From Buchnera aphidicola (Sipha maydis) (GTDB taxonomy: Bacteria > Pseudomonadota > Gammaproteobacteria > Enterobacterales > Enterobacteriaceae), in the NCBI RefSeq assembly GCF_024029855.1, contig NZ_CP097205.1, forward strand, positions 124,001-188,000: DNA of 64,000 bases, in the 5' to 3' direction. Of the stretch, positions 47,798 through 58,410 are shown piece by piece. Within the stretch, counting starts at the first letter, position 1; each line of letters opens with the position of its first letter. The notes beneath the pieces are model-generated. The model made no database searches. It had not been told where the DNA came from and saw only the letters and a list, made by a program, of their open reading frames with translations. Position numbers and translations under genes: made by a program.

Positions 47798-49237
47798 ATG
47801 TTCAAAAATTCATTTGCCAATCTTCAAAAAATTGGAAAATCTTTAATGCTCCCAGTATCTGTTTTACCCATTGCTGGAATTTTATTAGGAATTGGATCAG
47901 TAAACTTTACATTTATTCCTGATTTTTGTTCAAAAATTATGGCAGAAACAGGGGGTTCTATATTCTCAAATATGCCATTAATTTTTTCTATCGGAGTATC
48001 ATTAGGTTTTACAAAAAATGATGGAGTTTCAGCATTAGCTGCAGTTATATCATATAATATTATGAAAAAAACTACTCATTTAATGATTCCATTTTTTTCT
48101 CATAATTCATTTTTTATTAAAGATTCTATAAAAAATTTAAACGATACGGGAATATTAGGAGGAATACTTTCTGGAGCAGTTGCAGCTTATTTATTTAATA
48201 AGTTTTATAAAATTCAATTACCAGAATATTTAGGATTTTTTTCTGGAAAAAGATTTATTCCTATTATTTCAGGACTATCATCTATTATATTAGGTTTAAT
48301 ATTATCTTTTATTTGGCCTCCTATTGGTTATGTTATACAAAAATTTTCTATTTGGGCAGCATATCAAAATCCCATTATTGCTTTTGGAATTTATGGATTT
48401 GTTGAACGTGCATTAGTTCCATTTGGATTACATCATATATGGAATGTCCCTTTTCAAATGCAAATTGGAGAATATATAAATAAATCTGGACAAATTTTTC
48501 ATGGTGATATAGCTAGATATATGGCAGGAGATAAAAGTGCTGGAATGCTTTCTGGAGGATTTATTTTTAAAATGTATGGATTACCTGGTGCTGCTTTAGC
48601 AATTTGGAAAACTGCAAAGAAAAAAAATAAAACAAAAGTAGGTGGAATAATGATTTCTGCTGCTTTAACTGCGTTTCTTACAGGAATTACAGAACCGATT
48701 GAATTTTCTTTTTTATTCGTTTCACCTTTTTTATTATATCTTATACATGCGATATTATCAGGACTTGCTTTTTCAATATGTATTTTTTTAAAAATGACAG
48801 CAGGAACAAGTTTTTCTCATGGATTAATAGATTTTATTTTATTAAGTGGAAATAGCCATAAAATTTGGCTTTTTCCAATTGTTGGGATTTTTTATACATT
48901 TTTATATTACATTATATTTTATATTTTAATAAAAAAATTTCATTTAAAAACATTAGGAAGAGAAAAAATTTTTAATAAAACATCAAATCAAAACATAGAT
49001 ATTAAAATACCAAAAATTATAAAATATTTAGGAGGTAAAAATAATATCACGAATATAGATGCATGTATTACTAGATTACGAATAACAGTAATAAATTCTC
49101 ATTTAATAAATAAAGAAAGTTTAGAATCTTTAGGAGCATCAGGAGTTTTTATTTCTGGTTCAGGTATTCAAATAGTCTTTGGAACAAAATCAGATTATAT
49201 TAAAACTTTAATAGAAAAATATATTAAAAAAAATTAA
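47798..49237 (+). CDS. ptsG: Glucose-specific PTS permease EIICB
   Basis: Inner-membrane phosphotransferase permease importing and phosphorylating glucose. 479 residues compare with 477. The membrane EIIC domain (about 1-385) contains the [20 protein letters not shown] and [13 protein letters not shown] motifs. The EIIB domain has its phosphorylated cysteine near residue 423 in DACITRLR. No EIIA is fused, so it depends on a separate Crr protein outside the window. It is the carbon entry point for the glycolytic genes found here. Confidence 0.96.
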   Translation: MFKNSFANLQKIGKSLMLPVSVLPIAGILLGIGSVNFTFIPDFCSKIMAETGGSIFSNMPLIFSIGVSLGFTKNDGVSALAAVISYNIMKKTTHLMIPFFSHNSFFIKDSIKNLNDTGILGGILSGAVAAYLFNKFYKIQLPEYLGFFSGKRFIPIISGLSSIILGLILSFIWPPIGYVIQKFSIWAAYQNPIIAFGIYGFVERALVPFGLHHIWNVPFQMQIGEYINKSGQIFHGDIARYMAGDKSAGMLSGGFIFKMYGLPGAALAIWKTAKKKNKTKVGGIMISAALTAFLTGITEPIEFSFLFVSPFLLYLIHAILSGLAFSICIFLKMTAGTSFSHGLIDFILLSGNSHKIWLFPIVGIFYTFLYYIIFYILIKKFHLKTLGREKIFNKTSNQNIDIKIPKIIKYLGGKNNITNIDACITRLRITVINSHLINKESLESLGASGVFISGSGIQIVFGTKSDYIKTLIEKYIKKN

Positions 49238-49295
49238 AAAAACAAAAAAAAAATAAGAAATAATTCTTTAAAAATATTGGAAATAAAAAAATTAT

Positions 49296-49637
49296 ATGAA
49301 TAAAAAAAATATTTTTGAAAACATTTTAAAAAAAAAAATTCCTGCAAATATTCTTTATCAAGATAAAAAAGTAACAGCTTTTACAGACATTTCTCCAAAA
49401 GCTCCTGTACATATTTTAGTTATTCCCAATTTTTTTATTAAAAATCTTAATGAAATTAATAAAAAAAATTTAAATATCTTAAGTCATATGATGTACGTTT
49501 CAATTAAACTTGCTAAAATAAATAATATTCATGAATCAGGTTATAGAATAATAATAAATTGTAATAAAAATAGTGGACAAGAAATTCAATATCTACATAT
49601 TCATATACTAGGAGGAAAAAAATTAAAAAAAATATAA
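49296..49637 (+). CDS. hinT: HIT-family nucleotide hydrolase HinT
   Basis: Purine nucleoside phosphoramidate hydrolase. 113 residues compare with 119. [24 protein letters not shown] at the N-terminus and [16 protein letters not shown] are typical. The histidine triad, HIHMHLLGG in E. coli, reads YLHIHILGG here: the first histidine is tyrosine, while the nucleophilic second and the third histidines are kept. The C-terminus is cut a few residues after the triad. Identity is secure; activity may be changed. Confidence 0.92.
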   Translation: MNKKNIFENILKKKIPANILYQDKKVTAFTDISPKAPVHILVIPNFFIKNLNEINKKNLNILSHMMYVSIKLAKINNIHESGYRIIINCNKNSGQEIQYLHIHILGGKKLKKI

Positions 49638-49665
49638 AAAAGAACATAAATAATAAATAAATAAT

Positions 49666-49708
49666 TGTAATAAGTTTGTAAGAAATTTATTTCTTACAAA
49701 CTATTACA
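49666..49708. terminator. Strong hairpin between hinT and the porin gene
   Basis: TGTAATAAGTTTGTAAGAAA and the complementary TTTCTTACAAACTATTACA pair with a single bulge around a few bases, in the spacer between convergent hinT and ompF. Two further small palindromes follow (AAAGAATTATTCTTT just downstream, and ATGAATT/AATTCAT near 49758-49778). Together they probably terminate transcription from both sides. Confidence 0.6.
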
Positions 49709-49876
49709 AAAGAATTATTCTTTGATAGAAAAAAATAATAGAACTTCTATTCTTTATATGAATTTTTTATAATTCATAAATAAAACTTTTTAATAAAATT
49801 CTATGCTGTATTTAAAAAATATTTATTGCAAAAATTTTTAAAAAAATATCTTTTATATATATCTTTATTATACAAA

Positions 49877-51004
49877 CTAAAAAGTATATTTAAAACCCAT
49901 TCCAAAAGTATTTTCAGAATAATGCAAATACTCTCTATCCGGAGTATCAGAATCTTTCATAAAATTTATTTTGTAATGAAAATTAGCAATAAAATTAGGA
50001 TGCAACGTATAGTTAACAATGACATTGAAATGATTATTTAATGTTACAGGATTAGAAACAACTAAATTACGCATATAATCATATTTTGTTCCAGAAGATT
50101 TCACATATCCTAAAGATGCTTTAACTCCATTTTGAAAATCATACTGTCCAACAACTTCAAATGTGTCTAATAAGTCATATCTTACAGAATCTTTCATATA
50201 AGGAAAAGCTGATTCTTTTAAATAACCGTAAAAACCTGAAAGAGTAATATTTTGTATATTATAATTACAACCTATTGCATAAGATTTTGCCCAATGACTT
50301 GTTAAATCTGCTCTATTTCTAGAATTATCATATGGACTAAAGAAAGTTGAACCAATTATTGTTAATCCATAATCATTAACATATTTTAAAGAAGCGCCCC
50401 ATGAATCATTATATTTATTACTTAAATAATAATTTTGTCTTTGATAATGCGTCTGATGTTGAAGAGTTAAACCAAAATCTTTCATAGATCCAAAAAGTGA
50501 TTTCATTTTATAAGTTAAAACACCATCTGCACGACCAACTAAAAAATTGTTATCTTCATGTAATACTAAATTTTCCGTTTCATCAAAAAATTTTTCAGTA
50601 AACTGCTTAGAATAATGTATAACTCCATAATTTCTTCCATAATCTAATGTTCCAAACATACCTAAATCTAATCCAACATATGATAAACTAATACAATTAT
50701 CAGTTGGATGACTATAACTATTTGGATTATATCGTGTAAATTTTGGAAGATATTCAAATCTTGCATATCCTGCTACAAAAGGATTAATATAGTGTTTAGT
50801 AAATATTCCAAACTTAATATTCGAATAATTTCCTAAAGAATTTAAAATCAATGGATCACTAGTATGAGAAGTAAAGTAAAGTGGATTAATATGATAATAA
50901 AAATTTATGCGATGCCCATGTTTATAATATATCTCTCTAGCATGAACATTTCCAGAATACAAACACAAAGGAATTAATATCGCTAAAGAACGATGATTTA
51001 TCAT
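49877..51004 (-). CDS. ompF: Outer-membrane general porin
   Basis: Trimeric 16-strand porin for small solutes. The ATG at 51004 gives MINHRSLAILIPLCLYSGNVHA, a signal peptide close to those of enteric porins. A GTG four codons upstream overlaps the GGGAG ribosome binding site and is less likely. 375 residues compare with 362 for E. coli OmpF. Porin hallmarks are SYVGLDLGMFGTLDYGRNYGV near 111-131, alternating beta strands throughout and the C-terminal phenylalanine of FGMGFKYTF needed for outer-membrane insertion. OmpF and OmpC cannot be separated by eye; the position beside asnS favours ompF. It is much less lysine-rich than cytosolic neighbours. Confidence 0.92.
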   Translation of the reverse strand: MINHRSLAILIPLCLYSGNVHAREIYYKHGHRINFYYHINPLYFTSHTSDPLILNSLGNYSNIKFGIFTKHYINPFVAGYARFEYLPKFTRYNPNSYSHPTDNCISLSYVGLDLGMFGTLDYGRNYGVIHYSKQFTEKFFDETENLVLHEDNNFLVGRADGVLTYKMKSLFGSMKDFGLTLQHQTHYQRQNYYLSNKYNDSWGASLKYVNDYGLTIIGSTFFSPYDNSRNRADLTSHWAKSYAIGCNYNIQNITLSGFYGYLKESAFPYMKDSVRYDLLDTFEVVGQYDFQNGVKASLGYVKSSGTKYDYMRNLVVSNPVTLNNHFNVIVNYTLHPNFIANFHYKINFMKDSDTPDREYLHYSENTFGMGFKYTF

Positions 51005-51147
51005 GATAAATATCACTCCCTTATTGTCTTGTAAAATGTAACAAATTGAAAAAAATTTTTTTAATATTTTTTTGTTTAAAATATATATTAATATTTTTTT
51101 AAAAAAATTTCATGTTTTCAAAAAAAAAAATTTTTTTTAAAAAAATA

Positions 51148-52509
51148 TTAAAAATCAGCATTTCGAACAGTTCTTGGAAAAGGAATCACATCTTTTATAT
51201 TTTGTATTCCCGTAATATACATAATTAACCTTTCTAAACCTAAACCAAAACCAGAATGAGGAACCGTTCCATATAACCTTAATTCTCTATACCATTTATA
51301 ATCATCTTTGCTTAAATTCAATTCTTTTATTCTTTGATCTAAATATTCTACTCTTTCTTCTCTTTCTGATCCACCTATTATTTCTCCTATGTCAGGAAAC
51401 AAAATATCTATAGCAGAAACAGTTTTTTTATCATCATTTATTCTCATATAAAATGGTTTAATTTCTTTAGGATAATTTTTAATAATTACAGGCTCTTTAA
51501 AATATTCATTTACAAGAAATTTTTCATGATCTGTAGATAACTCTATTCCATAAAATATAGGTTGTGAAAACAAACTTTTATTTTTTTTTAAAATTTCTAT
51601 TGCTTCTAAATATTCAACTTTTTTAATCGTTGATTTGATAAAATTTTTTAATCTCTTAATCACTTTTAATTTTAAAACATTTTGTAAAAAAAATAAATCA
51701 TTATAATTTTTTTTTAAAATAATCTTAAAAAGATATTTCAAAATTTTTTCAATTAATTCAATAATATTTTCTAAATTAGAAAACGCTAATTCTACTTCAA
51801 GCATCCAAAATTCAGATAAATGACGTGTAGTATTTGAATTTTCTGCACGAAATATTGGTCCAAAAGTATAAACTTTAGATAAAGAACAAGCATACGCTTC
51901 AATTGTTAATTGTCCAGAAACTGTTAAAAAAACATTTTTTCCAAAAAAATTATTTGAGTCAATATTTTTATTGAGAACAGAAAACATATCTCCTGCTCCT
52001 TCTGCATTTAAAGATGTAATAATCGGAGAAGAAACCCAATAAAAATTATTTTTATAAAAAAAATTATGAATTGATTGAAATACAGTACTTCTAATTCTTG
52101 CAATTGCTCCAATAATATTCGTTCTCGGTCTTAAATGAGCGAATTTACGTAAATGCTCCATTGTATGTTTTTTTGCTGACATAGGATAAGTGTCAGAATT
52201 TTTAAGCCATCCAATTACATTAAGTTTTAAAACATGAATTTCAAATTTCTGTTTTAAGTTCAATGAACTTACTAATTTTCCTTCAACATGTATAGAACAT
52301 CCAGAAGTTAATTTTAAAACATCGTTACGATTTATCAAATTATTTTTTATAACTAATTGCAATGTATTTAAACATGAACCATCATAAATATCAATAAAAA
52401 ATAAATTAGATTGAGAACTTCTTTTATTTTTTACCCAACCTTTAATTTGAATGTTTTTACCGATAATAATTTTGTCTTCAAAAATATCTTTTATAAATAC
52501 ATGCAACAT
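51148..52509 (-). CDS. asnS: Asparaginyl-tRNA synthetase
   Basis: Class II synthetase. 453 residues compare with 466. The N-terminal OB domain has IKGWVKNKRSSQSNLFFIDIYDGS. Catalytic motif 2 FRAENSNTTRHLSEFWMLEVE is near 219-239, and motif 3 GFGLGLERLIMYITGIQNI is near 418-436. AEGAGDMFSV distinguishes it from AspS. It neighbours ompF, as in E. coli. Confidence 0.97.
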   Translation of the reverse strand: MLHVFIKDIFEDKIIIGKNIQIKGWVKNKRSSQSNLFFIDIYDGSCLNTLQLVIKNNLINRNDVLKLTSGCSIHVEGKLVSSLNLKQKFEIHVLKLNVIGWLKNSDTYPMSAKKHTMEHLRKFAHLRPRTNIIGAIARIRSTVFQSIHNFFYKNNFYWVSSPIITSLNAEGAGDMFSVLNKNIDSNNFFGKNVFLTVSGQLTIEAYACSLSKVYTFGPIFRAENSNTTRHLSEFWMLEVELAFSNLENIIELIEKILKYLFKIILKKNYNDLFFLQNVLKLKVIKRLKNFIKSTIKKVEYLEAIEILKKNKSLFSQPIFYGIELSTDHEKFLVNEYFKEPVIIKNYPKEIKPFYMRINDDKKTVSAIDILFPDIGEIIGGSEREERVEYLDQRIKELNLSKDDYKWYRELRLYGTVPHSGFGLGLERLIMYITGIQNIKDVIPFPRTVRNADF

Positions 52510-52653
52510 ACAATTTCCTTCAGAAATAATATTTATATATTAATCTCAATTTTTAAAAAATTTATAATAATATTATAATACAAATCTCTTGTATTTAAAT
52601 AAATATTTTTCTTATATATAAATTTATTTTTAAAAGATATAAATAAAAAAAAA

Positions 52654-53601
52654 TTATAATAAAGATTGATGAAAAATATGAAAACATTTTTTTGAACAAA
52701 AAGATTTATATTTTTTAGAACATGAAATACATTGTATAAATAATAAATTACATTTCGAATTCATACAATTAACATAATAATCTGATTTATTCAAACATTG
52801 ATTACAATGAGACAGAATTTTTTTAGAAATATATTCTCTTAATCTATAATCAAAAACAAAATTTTTTCCAAAAAATTTAATAGGTATATTATTATTTTTA
52901 CATTCATTAATATATCCTATAATTCCTCCAAAAATTTGATAAACTTTTTTATATCCTTTATTATAAATTAATGAAGCGGCTTTCTCACATCTAATTCCTC
53001 CTGTGCAGTATAAAACTATTTTTTTGTTTTTATAAAAATTAATATAATTCAAAAGACTTTTTAATTGGTCACGAAATGTGAATGTATATGTTGAAATAGA
53101 ATTTTTAAAATGACCAATTCGATATTCATAATAATTCCTCATATCGAAAAAAATTACATTTTTTTTTTTTAAATATTTATTTACTTGCTTTGCATGTAAA
53201 TATTTTTTTTTATATATTTTTTGGAAAAAATTATTTTTTAATCCATCCGATACAATTTTTTTTTTAATTTTGATTTTTAATTTAGAAAAAGATCGAGATG
53301 TATTGTCTATTCCAATATTAATATTAATATTATTTAATTGTGGATCTAATTGAGAAATAAAATATTTCATTTTGTTAAAAAATTTTTTTAAAATATCACC
53401 TTGAGCATTAATTCCTTCATGTGATATATAAATACGCCCAAAAATATTTAACTCATTAAAACATTTTTCTAATTTATTCTTAAATAATAAAGGTTCATCA
53501 ATATAAAAATATCTATAAAAAGAAAAATTAATTCTTAAATATTCTTTAAAAGAATTATTTATAAATTTTTTATTAGTAATAAAATTTATTATACCAGACA
53601 T
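52654..53601 (-). CDS. trhO: tRNA uridine(34) hydroxylase TrhO (YceA)
   Basis: Rhodanese-fold enzyme that adds oxygen to U34 of some tRNAs (5-hydroxyuridine), working without prephenate-derived carriers. The start at 53601 follows TGGAA; an ATG at 53619 would add six residues. About 315 residues compare with 350. The N-terminal domain has FGRIYISHEGINAQG, the rhodanese domain DMRNYYEYRIGHF and the catalytic cysteine in YCTGGIRCEKA near 203, and the C-terminal cysteine-rich zinc region (CNQC, CNLLFIQCISCSKKY) is intact. The E. coli basic tail is lost. Confidence 0.93.
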   Translation of the reverse strand: MSGIINFITNKKFINNSFKEYLRINFSFYRYFYIDEPLLFKNKLEKCFNELNIFGRIYISHEGINAQGDILKKFFNKMKYFISQLDPQLNNININIGIDNTSRSFSKLKIKIKKKIVSDGLKNNFFQKIYKKKYLHAKQVNKYLKKKNVIFFDMRNYYEYRIGHFKNSISTYTFTFRDQLKSLLNYINFYKNKKIVLYCTGGIRCEKAASLIYNKGYKKVYQIFGGIIGYINECKNNNIPIKFFGKNFVFDYRLREYISKKILSHCNQCLNKSDYYVNCMNSKCNLLFIQCISCSKKYKSFCSKKCFHIFHQSLL

Positions 53602-53649
53602 ATATAATTTCCATAACATATAAAATAATATAAAAAATTTTAAAAATAT

Positions 53650-56508
53650 TTATAATGATAATAACAAATTTTTATAATCTTTTAAATTTTGTAAATTTTT
53701 TCTAAAAGTATTTAATTTTTTTTTCTGAGCAAAAATTATATTTTTTGGTGCATATTTTAAAAAATTTTTATTTAATACTTTTTTTTCAAAAATATATTTT
53801 TTTCGTAAGAGAAGATTAATTTTTTTTTCTATTTTCTGTAATTCATCTTGTTTATTTAAAACATCTTTCATAGGAAATAATATTTCAGATTCACCTATAT
53901 CTCTAATCAGAGAACTGTGTAAAATATTTTTATTTTTTTCAGAAAAAAATTTTATATCTTTTAAATACATAATTTTTTTTAAAAAAAATTGATTTTTTTT
54001 TAAAAAACATAAAAATTTATAATTACTATTTTTAAATATAACAGGAATTTCTTTATTATACTTTATTTTAATTAAACTTCTTATTGATCTAACTGTGGTA
54101 AAAATTTTTTTTAAATACAGCATGTTTTTTATAGATTTTATATAAAAAAGTTTTTTTTCATAAATTGGAAATATTTCATTAGTAATACTTCTAAAATTAG
54201 AAATATCTTTTAAAAGATTTATTTTATTCCAAATATACTCAGTAATAAAAGGAAGGAAAGGATGAGATAATTTTAATAAACATTCTAAAACATAGAATAA
54301 AACATATTGAGTATTTTGTTTGTTTTTTAAAAAATTTTCTTTTATAATTATTTTTGAAATTTCTAAATACCAGTCACAAAATTTATTCCATATAAAATCA
54401 TATATCAAATAAGAAACAATATCAAATCTATAATTTTCAATAAATTTTTTATATTTTTTAATTAATATTTGTAATTCAGATATAATCCATTGATCTAAAA
54501 AAGACAATTTTATATCAAATATTTTAATGTTTTTTTCATTTTTATGAAAATTTTTTATAACAAAAACACTTGCATTCCATATTTTATTACAAAAATTTCG
54601 ATATCCCTGTAGACGATTCATATCCCAAGAAATATTTCTAGAATGATTAGAAAGTGAAGTACATGTAAAACGTAAAGCATCTGCTCCAAAAGCTTTTATT
54701 CCATTTGGAAATAGTTTACTTATATTCTTTGATATGACATCATTTTCTTGTAAATTATTTTTTACTTTTTTATTTATTAAGTTTTTTAAACTAATACCAT
54801 CAATTAAATCAATAGGATCAACAATATTTCCTTGAGATTTTGACATTTTATTGCCTTTATCATCCCGGATTAATCCAGTAATATAAACATTCTGAAAAGG
54901 AATTGGAATTTTTTTTTTGTTCTTTAAAATATTTGTAGTTAGCATAATCATACGAGCAATCCAAAAAAAAATAATGTCAAAACCACTAACAACAACATCT
55001 GTTGGATGGAAAATTTTTAATGCTTTAGTATTTTTAGGCCAACCTAAAGCAAGAAAAGTCCATAGTCCAGATGAAAACCATGTATCTAAAACATCTTTTT
55101 CCTGTTTAAGAAAAATTTCTTTAGATAAATTATTTTTTTTTCTAATATCTTCTTCATTTTTTCCAACATATATATTTTTTTTTATGTCATACCATATAGG
55201 TAACCTATGACCCCACCATAATTGTCTTGAAATACACCAATCTTCTAAATTATACATCCAAGATAAATACATTTTTTTATATTTTTTTGGAAAAAATTTA
55301 ATTTCTTTATTCTGAACAGCTAATATAGCTTTTTTAGACAAAATAGATGTTTTTAAAAACCATTGGTTTGTTAACATAGGTTCTAAAATAGTCCCACTTC
55401 TTTCTCCATATGGAATAATTGATTTTATTAATTTATTTTTTGTAATAAAATTATTACTCTCTAATAACTCTAAAATTTTCTTTCGTGCTAAAAATCTATC
55501 TAAAAGTTGAAATTCTTTTAAAACAAATCTACTATATACTTTCTTTTTTTCCCCTTTATAATTATATATTAATAATTTTCGTCTTATTCTCCCATCTTTA
55601 TGAAAAATTTTAATTATCGGAAGAAAATTTTTAATACCTATCTTATAATCAAGAAAATCATGTGCAGGAGAAATTTTTACACAACCAGTTCCCTTTTCTA
55701 TTTCAATTTCTTGATCACAAATAATAGGAATAACTCTTTGAATGATAGGAACAATAACTTTTAGTCCAACATATTTCATATATCTTGTATCATTAGAATT
55801 AACAGCTATTGCAGAATCTCCAAAAATTGTTTCTGGTCTTGTAGTTGCTACTACAAGATAATTTTTCCCTTGATAAAAAATATTTTTATCTAAAAAAAAA
55901 TATTTTATATACCACATTTTCGTTAAAACATCTTTATTTTTGACTTCTAAATCTGATATTACAGTTTGTAATTGTATATCATAATTAACAATTTTCTTTT
56001 TCTTATAAATTAATTTTTTATTATATAACATTAAAAATGCTTTTCTAACACCATAAGAAATATCTGGATCTAAAGTGAATTTTTCGCGTGACCAATCTAT
56101 TGAGTTTCCTAAACGTTTCATTTGATAAAAAATTTTCTTTTTATATTTTAAAACCCATTTCCATGCTTTTTTTAAAAAATATTTTCTATTGTATTCTTTT
56201 TTTAATTTACCTTGTTTTTTATATATTTTTTTTTCTATTAATAACTGTGTAGCTATTCCAGCATGATCAATCCCAACTTGCCATAAAGTATTTTTTCCAT
56301 TCATTTTATTATAGCGAATTAAAACATCCATAATAGTTTGCTGAAATGCATGACCCATATGTAATACTCCAGTAATATTTGGAGGAGGCATCATAATACA
56401 AAAAGATTTTTTCGATGATTGATCATACAATGTTTTAAAACATTTATTTTTTTCCCAAAGGTGATATAATTTTTTTTCAATCAATTTAGGATTATATTTT
56501 TTTTTCAT
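53650..56508 (-). CDS. valS: Valyl-tRNA synthetase
   Basis: Class I synthetase. 952 residues equal E. coli 951. HMGH at 50-53 (PPPNITGVLHMGHAF), the CP1 editing domain with VVATTRPETIFGDSAIAV, WCISRQLWWGHRLPIW and KMSKSQGN near 555 are all present. The anticodon domain (about 680-880) and C-terminal coiled coil (last 65 residues) are lysine-rich but complete. It lies upstream of trhO and downstream of pepA; the holC gene found between pepA and valS in E. coli is missing. Confidence 0.97.
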   Translation of the reverse strand: MKKKYNPKLIEKKLYHLWEKNKCFKTLYDQSSKKSFCIMMPPPNITGVLHMGHAFQQTIMDVLIRYNKMNGKNTLWQVGIDHAGIATQLLIEKKIYKKQGKLKKEYNRKYFLKKAWKWVLKYKKKIFYQMKRLGNSIDWSREKFTLDPDISYGVRKAFLMLYNKKLIYKKKKIVNYDIQLQTVISDLEVKNKDVLTKMWYIKYFFLDKNIFYQGKNYLVVATTRPETIFGDSAIAVNSNDTRYMKYVGLKVIVPIIQRVIPIICDQEIEIEKGTGCVKISPAHDFLDYKIGIKNFLPIIKIFHKDGRIRRKLLIYNYKGEKKKVYSRFVLKEFQLLDRFLARKKILELLESNNFITKNKLIKSIIPYGERSGTILEPMLTNQWFLKTSILSKKAILAVQNKEIKFFPKKYKKMYLSWMYNLEDWCISRQLWWGHRLPIWYDIKKNIYVGKNEEDIRKKNNLSKEIFLKQEKDVLDTWFSSGLWTFLALGWPKNTKALKIFHPTDVVVSGFDIIFFWIARMIMLTTNILKNKKKIPIPFQNVYITGLIRDDKGNKMSKSQGNIVDPIDLIDGISLKNLINKKVKNNLQENDVISKNISKLFPNGIKAFGADALRFTCTSLSNHSRNISWDMNRLQGYRNFCNKIWNASVFVIKNFHKNEKNIKIFDIKLSFLDQWIISELQILIKKYKKFIENYRFDIVSYLIYDFIWNKFCDWYLEISKIIIKENFLKNKQNTQYVLFYVLECLLKLSHPFLPFITEYIWNKINLLKDISNFRSITNEIFPIYEKKLFYIKSIKNMLYLKKIFTTVRSIRSLIKIKYNKEIPVIFKNSNYKFLCFLKKNQFFLKKIMYLKDIKFFSEKNKNILHSSLIRDIGESEILFPMKDVLNKQDELQKIEKKINLLLRKKYIFEKKVLNKNFLKYAPKNIIFAQKKKLNTFRKNLQNLKDYKNLLLSL

Positions 56509-56607
56509 TTTGTTTTATTATTTATCTTCTTATATAGTAAAATTAAGTTAATAAAGTTTTTTAAATTTATTTTTCAAGTATATTAATAAAAATTCAAATA
56601 TAAAAAA

Positions 56608-58116
56608 TTATAATTTTTTATATTTTTTTAAAATATTTAAAAAATATTGACATATTAACGTTACAGGTTTTCCAGTAGCAGATTTTTTTTTTCCTGAATT
56701 CCAAGCTGTTCCTGCTATATCTAAATGCAACCATTTATATTTTTTTGCGAAATATGATAAAAAATAAGATGCTGTACTTGCTCCGGCATATTTTTCTCCT
56801 ATATTTGATAAGTCAGCTACATTCGACTGTAAATATTTCTTATACACTTTAAATTTCGGTAAATTCCATACTTTGTCATTTATATTTTTACTAGCTTTCT
56901 TAATTTTTTTCGCTAAATTTTTGTTATTAGAAAATAATCCACTTGCAGCATTACCTAAAGTTGCTACGCAAGATCCAGTTAAAGTAGCAATATCAATTAC
57001 TATTTTAGGATTAAAACGTTCTACATATGTTAAAATATCACATAATATTAATCTTCCTTCAGCATCAGTATTTAAAATTTCTATAGTTTTTTTAGACATG
57101 GTAGAGATAATATCTCCTGGTTTATAAGAATTACCATTAATCATATTTTCACAAGTTCCAATAATACCAATAACATTTAATGGCAAGTTAAGTTCTGCAA
57201 GAAATTTCATTATTCCTATGACCGATGCTGCACCACACATATCATATTTCATTTCATCCATAAGGTATGAAGATTTAATAGAAATACCTCCTGAATCAAA
57301 AGTAACTCCTTTTCCTATTAAAACAAAAGGACGATGGTTTATTGCATCTTTATTTTTATAATACATAATAGACATATATGCTTTTTGAGAAGATCCTCGA
57401 GCAACTGTCAAAAAAGCATTCATACCTAATTTTTTAATATCTTCCTGATTAAATATTTTTACTTCAACATTTTTTTTATATTTTTTAAATATTTTGTAAG
57501 ATTTTTTTACTAAGTATTTCGGTGTGCAAATATTAGAAGGAGTATTACTAATATCTTTGGTTAACTTTATTCCTTTAGAAATAGATAAACCGTGAAAAAC
57601 TGCTTTTTTAAAATCTAATAAATGTTTTTTAATATTTATTTTTATAAAAATTTTTTTAACAAAAATATATTTTTTTATTTCTGTCTTATATTTATTAAAA
57701 AGATAAAAAACTTCTGTATATGAATCTATAATATTTCTTATTTTCCAATATATGTTCTTTTTATAATATTGAAAATCAGAAATATTGATATAAATATATT
57801 CTATGGAATTTTCTTGACATAAAATAAAAATTTTTTTTATTATTGAAAAAAATGAATTTCTACAAAATTTATTTTTATTTCCACAATTTATTAAAATTAC
57901 ACGATTATATTTAGATTTCAAATCTGTATATAATAAAATTATTTTTCCAAAATTTTTTTTCCAATCATTAATCTTTAATATATTTTTTATATCATATGTT
58001 ATATATTTATTTATTTTATGGAAAATAGAAAAATAATTTTCATCTTCATATATTCCAAAAACAATGCAATTATTTTTTAATATTTTATAAGTTTTTTCAT
58101 ATTGAATAATTTCCAT
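56608..58116 (-). CDS. pepA: Leucyl aminopeptidase PepA
   Basis: Cytosolic two-zinc M17 aminopeptidase; in E. coli it also binds DNA. 502 residues equal E. coli 503. The N-terminal domain is highly divergent, but the catalytic domain is intact: KGVTFDSGGISIK, MKYDMCGAASVIG, and NTDAEGRLILCD carrying the metal ligands and catalytic arginine. Its retention probably serves peptide turnover. Confidence 0.96.
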   Translation of the reverse strand: MEIIQYEKTYKILKNNCIVFGIYEDENYFSIFHKINKYITYDIKNILKINDWKKNFGKIILLYTDLKSKYNRVILINCGNKNKFCRNSFFSIIKKIFILCQENSIEYIYINISDFQYYKKNIYWKIRNIIDSYTEVFYLFNKYKTEIKKYIFVKKIFIKINIKKHLLDFKKAVFHGLSISKGIKLTKDISNTPSNICTPKYLVKKSYKIFKKYKKNVEVKIFNQEDIKKLGMNAFLTVARGSSQKAYMSIMYYKNKDAINHRPFVLIGKGVTFDSGGISIKSSYLMDEMKYDMCGAASVIGIMKFLAELNLPLNVIGIIGTCENMINGNSYKPGDIISTMSKKTIEILNTDAEGRLILCDILTYVERFNPKIVIDIATLTGSCVATLGNAASGLFSNNKNLAKKIKKASKNINDKVWNLPKFKVYKKYLQSNVADLSNIGEKYAGASTASYFLSYFAKKYKWLHLDIAGTAWNSGKKKSATGKPVTLICQYFLNILKKYKKL

Positions 58117-58344
58117 TTAATTTCCTTAAAATACAATATTTTAAAAAAAATTTTTCATGTTATATATTTGATATACATTAAATTATTTTATCTTATTCTA
58201 ATAAGAAATAATATTTAAAAATATTATTTTTATAAAATTATTAAAAATTTCATTTTCATAAAATAATTTGAAGATATTTATTTAATATAAATTAATAGAT
58301 AATTTTTCATCTTTTTAATATAATAAACTGAAATGTTCATGCAT

Positions 58345-58364
58345 CATATATATTAATATATATG
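58345..58364. repeat. 20-bp perfect palindrome upstream of argI
   Basis: CATATATATTAATATATATG equals its own reverse complement. It lies about 46 bases before the argI ATG, inside the divergent pepA/argI spacer, where a promoter or operator would sit. It does not match the ArgR box (TNTGAATWWWWATTCANW). Alternating AT sequence makes chance symmetry plausible. Confidence 0.5.
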
Positions 58365-58410
58365 TTATGAAAACTTAACTAAAAAAAATTTTTAATTAAT
58401 TAGAGAAAAT

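Noticed and set aside
49826-50041. 71-codon plus-strand frame overlapping the 3' end of the porin gene
   Set aside because: Low-complexity hydrophobic/lysine product antisense to ompF, no ribosome binding site and no homology recognised.
58265-58410. ArgR box upstream of argI
   Set aside because: No copy of the TNTGAATWWWWATTCANW consensus could be found; only an AT palindrome is present.
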